A stretch of 7,388 bases of DNA from assembly GCA_947070915.1 (NCBI GenBank), contig CAMTDY010000138.1, positions 1 to 7,388 of the forward strand, in the 5' to 3' direction. A program made the position numbers and the translations under genes. Below the pieces are notes generated by a model that worked only from the letters and a program-made list of their open reading frames with translations, had not been told where the DNA came from and ran no database searches. The DNA comes from an uncultured Roseburia sp. (lineage in GTDB: Bacteria; Bacillota; Clostridia; Lachnospirales; Lachnospiraceae). Positions 1 through 5,472 of this stretch are shown one piece after another; position 1 is the first letter of the stretch; the number at the start of each line of letters is the position of its first letter.

Positions 1-607
1 TTTCAGAGGGATCGTCTCCTTTTTTATACAGGGAAAAACGGTCGCTGTCCTCATTTGTCTCGTTGTACCAGCGGTCCTTTCCAAGATAGATCTCCTTCAG
101 CGGCGGCATGACAAGCACGTCCTGCACCTCATAATTCTTCCCAATGGTTGTGGCAAAAAGGTTGAGATAATCATAGATCCGGACTTTTTCCACCTGGATC
201 GACACGTTGCCGCAGTGATGGACCACCACCGGTATTCTTCGCCCGCGCCGCTTTCCTGTGTCGACAGAAAACCGCACTTTCATATTTCCCTTTTCCCCGG
301 AGAAAAAGTTTTCATAGCGAACCCAGGCGATCCCCTTGGAAATGGGCAGAAACTTTCCATTATTTTCCACCGACAGGGCAATCGTCGCCCGCGCCGGTTT
401 TTCCATAGAGTCTTTCTCTGCCAGAGGATTTTTGCACTCTATCTCCACGGTCGTATGGTAACGCATAACAATAAGAAATGCCAGCATAAATACAGGCACG
501 ATAATCAGTGCTCCCATCACTGCCACTGTGCCGTATTGCAGGCATACCACCGAAATAAGAAGACCTGTCAGCAATATGAAAAAATAAATCAGAGTACCAA
601 ATGTCAT
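1..607 (-). CDS. DUF58 family membrane protein, C-terminus cut off by window edge
   Basis: Only the first 202 residues are visible; the frame is still open at base 1. Two hydrophobic segments (about residues 4-22 and 26-48) form an N-terminal membrane hairpin. A soluble beta-rich stretch with many charged residues follows (about 52-190). The visible end, with KKGDDPSE at about 195-202, matches the start of the DUF58 signature, which in clostridial members usually continues into a FDIRxYRPGD-IHWK type motif. That motif would lie outside the window, so the family call rests on architecture, the partial signature and the moxR gene just upstream. DUF58 proteins commonly pair with MoxR ATPases and are often followed by a transglutaminase-like membrane protein; their biochemical role is poorly defined. 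The start at 607 is chosen because GGGAGG at 615-620 sits 7 bases upstream. An in-frame ATG 15 bases earlier has no such site. The 109 bp gap after moxR is longer than usual for this pair. Confidence 0.8.
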   Translation of the reverse strand, partial: MTFGTLIYFFILLTGLLISVVCLQYGTVAVMGALIIVPVFMLAFLIVMRYHTTVEIECKNPLAEKDSMEKPARATIALSVENNGKFLPISKGIAWVRYENFFSGEKGNMKVRFSVDTGKRRGRRIPVVVHHCGNVSIQVEKVRIYDYLNLFATTIGKNYEVQDVLVMPPLKEIYLGKDRWYNETNEDSDRFSLYKKGDDPSE

Positions 608-614
608 CCCGGCA

Positions 615-620
615 CCTCCC
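615..620 (-). promoter_or_regulatory. Ribosome binding site of the DUF58 gene
   Basis: GGGAGG on the minus strand, 7 bases before the ATG at 605-607. It decides the start in favour of this ATG over the in-frame ATG 15 bases upstream, which has no purine-rich site at proper distance. Confidence 0.7.
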
Positions 621-716
621 ATCTGTAAGTTCTGTAATACTCCTGCTCATATCCACCAGCTGGCTCGGTAACGCCGGTCCGGTGGTCCCTGTAGCAGTTA
701 CTACATTGTACCTGGG

Positions 717-1643
717 TTACAGTTTCGGTGCCTGGGTTTTTTCTACAATCTCACCTACGATATCTTCCGCTGTCACATGGCTCATACGAGCCTTTCCGTT
801 TAACAGGAGACGATGGGCAAGAACTGCCTTTGCCACCTTTTTTACATCTTCCGGCAGCACATAATCCCGCCCGCTCATAAAGGCATGTCCCTTTGACATG
901 TCCACAAAAGCGAGGGTCCCTCTGGGGCTGATTCCCAGAGACAGCATGGAATGATTCCTTGTGGCAACCACGATCTTGGACAGATACTTCAGTACCTTAT
1001 CATCTACAAATACCGAACGCACCTGTTCCTGCATCTCCAAAAGTTCCTGCTTGGTAATGATCTCCTGTATGTAATCAATGGGGTTGATTTCCTGGCGCTC
1101 TTTGATCAGGCGCATCTCCTCTTCCATCTCCGGATATCCCATGGAAATACGGATCATAAAACGATCCAGCTGGGATTCCGGAAGCATCTGGGTACCGGCA
1201 GATCCCACCGGATTCTGGGTAGCCACGACAACAAAAGGATTGGGCAGCTGTCTCGTCACGCCGTCTACCGTCACCTGTCCTTCTTCCATTACCTCCAGAA
1301 GCGCCGACTGCGTCTTGGTGGAAGTACGGTTGATCTCATCTGCGAGAAGCAGGTTGCAGAGGATCGCCCCCGGCTTGTACTGCATCTCCCCGTCAGCATC
1401 CAGCATATTAAATCCCACCACATCACTGGGAAGAACATCCGGGGTAAACTGCAGACGCCTCTCCGTCAGCTCCATGGCACGGGAAAAGGCCACCGCCAGT
1501 GTTGTTTTTCCCACTCCCGGTATGTCTTCGATCAAAATATGTCCTTTGGCAAGAATCGCTGTCAGTACAAGACGGATCGCCTCATCCTTGCCACGGATCA
1601 CCTTTCCCACCTCATCCAGTATCTGCTGTACTTTTCCTTGCAT
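717..1643 (-). CDS. MoxR-family AAA+ ATPase
   Basis: A complete 308-residue MoxR AAA+ ATPase of normal family length. Visible motifs in order are: Walker A IPGVGKTT at about 41-48 (K46); Walker B LLLADEI at 98-104 (D102, E103) followed by the family-typical NRTSTKTQSALLEVMEEGQV; sensor 1 ATQNP at 141-145 (N144); an arginine-finger candidate R161 in QLDRF; and sensor 2 ISPRG at 238-242 (R241). All catalytic positions are intact, so an active ATPase is expected. MoxR proteins are thought to act as chaperone-like remodelers, usually with DUF58 or von Willebrand A-domain partners encoded next door; here the DUF58 gene is directly downstream. The specific client is unknown. The start is supported by AAAGGAGG (GGAGG at 1651-1655) 7 bases before the ATG. 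The gene follows murA across a 167 bp gap rich in predicted RNA structure. No convincing promoter was found in that gap, so the pair may be read from the murA promoter or from one I cannot recognise. Confidence 0.93.
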   Translation of the reverse strand: MQGKVQQILDEVGKVIRGKDEAIRLVLTAILAKGHILIEDIPGVGKTTLAVAFSRAMELTERRLQFTPDVLPSDVVGFNMLDADGEMQYKPGAILCNLLLADEINRTSTKTQSALLEVMEEGQVTVDGVTRQLPNPFVVVATQNPVGSAGTQMLPESQLDRFMIRISMGYPEMEEEMRLIKERQEINPIDYIQEIITKQELLEMQEQVRSVFVDDKVLKYLSKIVVATRNHSMLSLGISPRGTLAFVDMSKGHAFMSGRDYVLPEDVKKVAKAVLAHRLLLNGKARMSHVTAEDIVGEIVEKTQAPKL

Positions 1644-1702
1644 TTTTTCTCCTCCTTTTGTGCCCCTTCAAAACCATAACTGCAAATTTGAATGTATCCT
1701 CC

Positions 1703-1785
1703 CAGCTGCCAGACCACATGATAATATAGAACGCCCACTCATAGAATGGACGTTTTTACAGTCTGGAATCCACTTATGGCAGCTG
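1703..1785 (-). repeat. Nested inverted repeats, predicted structured RNA between murA and moxR
   Basis: Three sets of complementary arms are seen. The outer pair is CAGCTGCCA at 1703-1711 with TGGCAGCTG at 1777-1785, a perfect 9 bp match. The middle pair is CCAGAC at 1709-1714 with GTCTGG at 1761-1766. The inner hairpin spans 1730-1754: read as minus-strand RNA, AACGUCCAUUC and GAGUGGGCGUU form an 11 bp stem around a UAU loop. Two pairs of that stem are G-U wobbles, which would be mismatches if the plus strand were transcribed. The structure therefore fits minus-strand RNA, the direction of murA and moxR. A small CCA-TAAG-TGG hairpin can form in the bulge. After the inner stem comes CUAUAUUAU, a weak U-rich tract, so partial termination of murA transcripts is possible. 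It matches no riboswitch class that I recognise. Confidence 0.5.
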
Positions 1786-1786
1786 C

Positions 1787-1800
1787 GCCGGAAATCCGGC
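1787..1800 (-). repeat. Short GC-rich hairpin after murA
   Basis: The palindrome GCCGGAAATCCGGC lies 10 bases past the murA stop codon, giving a 5-6 bp GC stem. It has no U-run on either side, so it is not a standard intrinsic terminator. It abuts the larger inverted-repeat element at 1703-1785 and may be part of the same structured 3' or leader region. Confidence 0.4.
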
Positions 1801-1810
1801 TTATCCCATA

Positions 1811-3109
1811 TCAGCCTACCTTGAGTTTAAATTTTGTTACCGCTCTCTCATCTTCGGCGTCAAATTTTTCAATAACTCCTCCCAGACCTCTCAGTTTCTG
1901 TTCAAAATCTTCGTATCCCCGCTCTATATACTGAATCTGCTCTACGGTCGTAAATCCATCCGCCACCAGCCCGGCGATCACCAGCGCCGCACCGGCCCGC
2001 AGATCCGGAGCACTCACTACAGCACCCGTAAATCCTTCCACGCCGGTAATAATCGCAGCATTTCCCTCTACATTGATGTTGGCTCCCATTCTCCGGAGCT
2101 CACTGATGTATTTGAACCGGGTTTCAAATATCGTCTCCGTCACAATGCTCACTCCCATGGAAAGGGCAAGCAAAGTCACCATCTGGGGCTGCATATCGGT
2201 AGGAAAACCAGGATATGGCATGGTTTTGACGTTGGCATACCCCAGTCTGTGGTCTGAATATACCCTCACACAGTCATCGTACTCCTCGACTCTGGCGCCG
2301 ATCTCAATCAGCTTGGCAGTAATAGCCTCCAGATGCTTTGGAATTACATTTCGGATATAGACATCTCCTCCGGTAGCTGCTGCCGCCATCATATAGGTCC
2401 CTGCCTCGATCTGGTCCGGGATTATGGAATATTCACTGCCGTGAAGGCTCTCCACACCACGGATACGGATAGTATCCGTACCGGCGCCTTTTATATTGGC
2501 GCCCATACTGTTCAGAAAGTTGGCTACATCTACGATATGCGGCTCCTTGGCGGGATTTTCGATAATGGTCTTTCCCTCCGCCATGCAGGCCGCCATCATA
2601 ATATTTATGGTAGCTCCCACACTGGGACAATCCAGATATATATGACTGCCCGTCAGTCTCTCTGCACAGGCATCGATCTTTCCATTGTGAATCGTAACTC
2701 TTGCCCCCAGCTGTTCAAATCCCTTTAAGTGCTGGTCAATGGGACGGCTGCCAATCTGACATCCTCCCGGCAGTGCCACCACCGCTTTGCGGTATTTCCC
2801 TAACAATGCTCCTACCAGATAGTAGGATCCCCTGATCTTTCTTATATAATCATCGTCAACATTGACATCATTAATGAGCGCACCATTAATACGAACAGTG
2901 TGTGCGTCAAACCGCTCTACGATCGCTCCAATTCCCTCTACGGCATCCAGCAGCACCCTAACATCATCTACATCCGGAAGATTTTCGATGGTCACCGGCT
3001 CATTTGCCATAATGGCCGCTACAATGATCCCCAGCGCGGCATTTTTTGCGCCGCCAATCAACACTTCTCCCCGTAATGGCTGTCCGCCCTTTATAATATA
3101 TTGTTTCAT
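1811..3109 (-). CDS. murA: UDP-N-acetylglucosamine 1-carboxyvinyltransferase (MurA)
   Basis: This cytoplasmic enzyme transfers enolpyruvate from phosphoenolpyruvate to UDP-GlcNAc, the first committed step of peptidoglycan synthesis. The 432-residue product has normal family length and the EPSP-synthase fold. Key residues fall at the same numbers as in the E. coli enzyme: K22 and N23 in GGAKNAA, D305 in PGFPTDMQPQ, and R397 in YIERGYEDFE. The active-site loop PGGCQIGSRP carries C117, the cysteine alkylated by fosfomycin in sensitive enzymes. DLRAGAAL at 369-376 is also typical. The start at 3109 (MKQYIIKGG) is preferred because GGAG at 3118-3121 lies 8 bases upstream. Longer in-frame starts, including an ATG at 3127, add residues foreign to the family and lack a ribosome binding site. 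An extended -10 promoter lies just upstream. Many Firmicutes carry two MurA paralogues; I cannot tell which one this is. Confidence 0.97.
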   Translation of the reverse strand: MKQYIIKGGQPLRGEVLIGGAKNAALGIIVAAIMANEPVTIENLPDVDDVRVLLDAVEGIGAIVERFDAHTVRINGALINDVNVDDDYIRKIRGSYYLVGALLGKYRKAVVALPGGCQIGSRPIDQHLKGFEQLGARVTIHNGKIDACAERLTGSHIYLDCPSVGATINIMMAACMAEGKTIIENPAKEPHIVDVANFLNSMGANIKGAGTDTIRIRGVESLHGSEYSIIPDQIEAGTYMMAAAATGGDVYIRNVIPKHLEAITAKLIEIGARVEEYDDCVRVYSDHRLGYANVKTMPYPGFPTDMQPQMVTLLALSMGVSIVTETIFETRFKYISELRRMGANINVEGNAAIITGVEGFTGAVVSAPDLRAGAALVIAGLVADGFTTVEQIQYIERGYEDFEQKLRGLGGVIEKFDAEDERAVTKFKLKVG

Positions 3110-3117
3110 ATATAAAT

Positions 3118-3121
3118 CTCC
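3118..3121 (-). promoter_or_regulatory. Ribosome binding site of murA
   Basis: GGAG placed 8 bases before the ATG at 3107-3109. It decides the start: the upstream in-frame ATG at 3125-3127 overlaps this region and is preceded only by an A/T-rich stretch. Confidence 0.6.
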
Positions 3122-3153
3122 ATCCATTAAAAACAATTCTGCAACACTAATAT

Positions 3154-3181
3154 AGTATATCACAGATCTTGATTTTGTAAA
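3154..3181 (-). promoter_or_regulatory. Promoter of murA, SigA-type with extended -10
   Basis: Read on the minus strand, -35 TTTACA (3176-3181) is followed after 16 bp by -10 TATACT (3154-3159), with TGA directly before the -10 giving an extended TGn motif. Transcription would start near 3147, leaving a short leader of about 38 bases before murA. A perfect TTGACA lies a few bases further upstream at 3183-3188, but at 23 bp from the -10 it is too far to pair with it. The surrounding DNA is AT-rich and lies between two genes, as expected of a promoter. Confidence 0.7.
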
Positions 3182-3216
3182 ATGTCAATTTCTTTACTTT
3201 TATTAAGAAAATATTA

Positions 3217-3783
3217 TCATTTCTTTACAGAATAACCAAATTTCCCAATTTTTTCCCCTAAAACAAAATATTCTCCGTGGGAATAGGCCACAAGATCCGT
3301 ATGGTTCAGCCAAAACTTTCCATTTTCATCCAGATATTTTTCACTGACCTGCACCCCGGCAACCTCGGCGATAAACATGTGATGCGATCCCAGTTCTTTT
3401 ATTTCCTTCACTTTGCACTCAAGATTTACCGGACTCTCCACAATGATCGGCGCAAACTCAAGATGACGCGCCAGGCCTGGTGTCAGAGACATTTCCCGGA
3501 ATTTATCCACATCCCGTCCGGATTTTACCCCGCACCAGTCCGCAGCCCGGGTCAGTTCTCTCGTGGTAAGATTGATCACGAATTCTCCCGTCTTCTTAAT
3601 CATATCATAGGAATAGCGCTCCGGTCTGACAGAGATCGATACCATAACCGGATCAGAGCATATGGTCCCCGTCCATGCTACGGTAATTATATTTGGTATT
3701 TCTTTTTCATCGCAGCAGCTCACCATAACTGCCGGTACCGGGTACAACATATTTCCCGGTTTCCACTCCTGTTTATCCATCAT
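3217..3783 (-). CDS. Flavin reductase-like FMN-binding protein
   Basis: A 188-residue protein of the flavin reductase-like / flavoredoxin group, with a split-barrel fold that binds FMN. Typical features are the N-terminal PVPAVMVSC strand (15-23), IITVAWTGTICSDPVMVSISVRPERYS (32-58, where the TVAWTG and SDP segments line the flavin site), the GEFVIN strand (66-71), GVKSGRDVDKF (85-95), and LGSHHMFIAEV (131-141) near the C-terminal half. Such proteins use NAD(P)H or partner electron donors to reduce flavin or small substrates; the substrate cannot be told from sequence. No signal peptide or membrane segment is seen, so it is probably cytoplasmic. Two adjacent ATG codons (3781-3783 and 3778-3780) follow a GGGGGG run. 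The second has slightly better spacing, so the start is uncertain by one codon. It lies 54 bp after the TPR gene and may share its transcript. No GC-rich terminator follows it before the murA promoter. Confidence 0.88.
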   Translation of the reverse strand: MMDKQEWKPGNMLYPVPAVMVSCCDEKEIPNIITVAWTGTICSDPVMVSISVRPERYSYDMIKKTGEFVINLTTRELTRAADWCGVKSGRDVDKFREMSLTPGLARHLEFAPIIVESPVNLECKVKEIKELGSHHMFIAEVAGVQVSEKYLDENGKFWLNHTDLVAYSHGEYFVLGEKIGKFGYSVKK

Positions 3784-3821
3784 AATCCCCCCATTTCAGG
3801 CTTTCCCTGCCATGCACTGCC

Positions 3822-3836
3822 AGGATCCGCGATCCT
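3822..3836 (-). repeat. Short perfect hairpin between TPR gene and flavin reductase gene
   Basis: AGGATC and GATCCT flank a CGC loop, a 6 bp perfect stem directly after the stop codon at 3838-3840. No U-run follows on the minus strand, so it is unlikely to terminate transcription by itself. It could serve as a processing or stability element within the transcript. Confidence 0.35.
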
Positions 3837-3837
3837 C

Positions 3838-5439
3838 TTACAGCCTTACTTTATAAGTTATCTTTTTTTCAAACTCTTTGTGATAGTTCAAAAAACTATC
3901 CATCTCGTCATAACTGCCCTCCAGCAGAATGACAATCTGCTTTTCATAGCGGTCCATAAGACCGGTCAGATTTTTGACGCTTGTATCCGAGAGGGAAGGC
4001 GCATCCTGTATATACATACAGCCCCCGATAAATTTTTCGGCCCACTCCTCCAGATCTACTTCATCCAGCTTATCCGCCTCGATCTTACCAATATTTTTTG
4101 CCTCAAAATACTGATATTTTTTCAGCTCTTTACACAATCTCTTCGCCACTGCCAGAGACATGCCTTCGGCTCCTCCGGTCAGGGCAAAGTGAATGATCCC
4201 GCTGTCCATGCGCAGACGGTACATCGCTCCCTTGAGTGTCAGATAGCCGATGCCATTTCTGGAAATATCCTCATGAATCTCCTCTGTCGAAGAATTTCCG
4301 AGGGGGTGGCTCTTGATCACCCGCTGATTTTGTTTCATCGTTTCTTCCAGAGGGATGACCTGCTTCTGTTCCTCAACTTCCTGAAGCCGGTCCTCCAGCG
4401 ATTCCACCGGAATTTTCTTCGTCTTTTCTACATCCAGCACTTCCCGCTCCGGTACATGCGGCGGCTGTTCCAGGACATTGTCGACTCCCTCGGCAAGAAC
4501 CGCTTTTACGTTGATCTCAGCAGTAGACTGCTGTTTATAGGTATCCAGTTCCTCCGGAAAATCTTCCTCTTCTTCGATAAAAGTATCCAGATCTATCTTG
4601 AAATAATTTACGATCTTGTGAAATAACCCTTCTTTTGATCTGTCTTCCAGCTCCTCTGCTGATTCTGGTTCTGGCTCCGGTTCTGTCTTCTCAGGAGGCA
4701 CGTCTTCCTTTACAGTCTGAGGTTCTGGTACCTCCTCTTCCTGATCCAGAGGGATATCCTGCTTCGGGATAATATCTTCCACGGCAACCGGTGCTTGTGC
4801 ATAAGAAACCGGTTCCGGCTCTTCCTTTTCCAGCTCCGGAATATCCGTCTGACGGGGTCTCACCCAGGAGGGACTCTGGCATTTTTTCTTTAGCGCTTTC
4901 GCTTTCTCCACGATGGAGCCCGCGCCAAACCAGCGCTCCAGATCCTCACATTCCCGGATGCAATCCTGTTTGCGCCCTTCTAACTCGTAGAGCCTGGCAA
5001 GCTGAAATCCCCACTCCTCGGTATACTCTTCTTCTTTGAGCTGCTCCAGGATCTCGATCAGGCGGCTCCCTGGCTCGCCTTCTGCTTTTGCCAGACGATA
5101 CTGCAGCTCATAGGTATCAAGGGTCATTCCCGCAACAATCTTATAGGCAAGATACAGCTCCTTTGCCTCTTCCATATCCCCCATCTGGATCACCAGCATC
5201 AGCAGGCGGTACAGTGCCGGGCGGGAAGCTGTACGGCGGTAAACAGTATAATAAAGTTCCTTCGCCATGTCCAGTTTCTCTGCCTTAAGAAAAATGTCTG
5301 CAAATAAATAAATGTCTGCAATGGAAGGAATCTTTTCAAAATCCAGCTCTTCAATCTCTTCCATTGCTTCCAAATAGTGATTTTCTTCAATTAATTCTCT
5401 TATCTGCGCACATCGTACTGCTGAGTTATATTTACCCAT
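3838..5439 (-). CDS. TPR protein with degenerate SpoVK/CbxX-like AAA domain at its C-terminus
   Basis: The protein has 533 residues in three parts. Residues 1-185 are alpha-helical with TPR-like repeats (for example 8-34, 40-66, 74-100, 140-170). Residues 190-390 are an acidic, proline- and glutamate-rich linker (EPEPEPE at 253-259, EEEEDFPEE at 289-297), probably disordered. Residues 395-533 resemble the large subdomain of a SpoVK/CbxX-type AAA+ ATPase: FALTGGAEGMSLAVAK (418-433) sits where Walker A would be, GGCMYIQDAPSL (472-483) aligns with the family's GGVLFIDEAYSL, and IVILLEGSYDEMDSFLN (502-518) aligns with the sensor 1 stretch ending in GYxxEMxxFL. The Walker A lysine is replaced (M427) and the Walker B DE is QD (478-479). 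The protein stops before the helical lid. It is therefore probably a non-hydrolysing scaffold or partner; function unknown. The N-terminal half resembles TPR proteins I associate with Lachnospiraceae. GAGG at 5445-5448 lies 5 bases before the ATG, and the upstream gene ends 33 bp away, suggesting one operon. Confidence 0.8.
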   Translation of the reverse strand: MGKYNSAVRCAQIRELIEENHYLEAMEEIEELDFEKIPSIADIYLFADIFLKAEKLDMAKELYYTVYRRTASRPALYRLLMLVIQMGDMEEAKELYLAYKIVAGMTLDTYELQYRLAKAEGEPGSRLIEILEQLKEEEYTEEWGFQLARLYELEGRKQDCIRECEDLERWFGAGSIVEKAKALKKKCQSPSWVRPRQTDIPELEKEEPEPVSYAQAPVAVEDIIPKQDIPLDQEEEVPEPQTVKEDVPPEKTEPEPEPESAEELEDRSKEGLFHKIVNYFKIDLDTFIEEEEDFPEELDTYKQQSTAEINVKAVLAEGVDNVLEQPPHVPEREVLDVEKTKKIPVESLEDRLQEVEEQKQVIPLEETMKQNQRVIKSHPLGNSSTEEIHEDISRNGIGYLTLKGAMYRLRMDSGIIHFALTGGAEGMSLAVAKRLCKELKKYQYFEAKNIGKIEADKLDEVDLEEWAEKFIGGCMYIQDAPSLSDTSVKNLTGLMDRYEKQIVILLEGSYDEMDSFLNYHKEFEKKITYKVRL

Positions 5440-5472
5440 AACAACCTCACTCTGCTCCGTATCAGACTGAAC

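Noticed and set aside
360..656. 98-codon minus-strand frame overlapping the start of the DUF58 gene
   Set aside because: It begins at a GTG and overlaps the DUF58 coding region in another frame. The DUF58 frame has membrane segments and a good ribosome binding site, whereas this one has no recognisable features.
608..716. T-box-like or riboswitch leader before the DUF58 gene
   Set aside because: The sequence CAGGGACCACCGG only loosely recalls the T-box motif and lacks the conserved GGTGGNACC core; there is no aminoacyl or amino-acid gene downstream.
1722..1750. Possible moxR promoter using TATTAT as a -10
   Set aside because: The best -35 candidate at proper spacing (TCCATT) matches the consensus poorly, and the region is better explained as an RNA stem-loop.
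1720..1754. Plus-strand intrinsic terminator (stem followed by TTTTT at 1753-1757)
   Set aside because: On the plus strand the stem has two C-A mismatches, and no plus-strand gene ends here. The pairing is better on the minus strand.
951..1824. Long open frames on the plus strand opposite moxR (951-1679 and 1078-1824)
   Set aside because: They are antisense shadows of the MoxR gene, with no recognisable domains and low-complexity-like translations; the minus-strand protein has every family motif.
3188..3228. Direct repeat ATTTCTTTAC at 3188-3197 and 3219-3228
   Set aside because: Only 10 bp in very AT-rich DNA, with one copy overlapping the end of the flavin reductase gene; likely chance.
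3277..4626. 449-codon open frame on the plus strand
   Set aside because: It overlaps the flavin reductase and TPR genes antisense. Its translation is rich in His, Phe, Arg and Leu with no domain, typical of a reverse-strand shadow.
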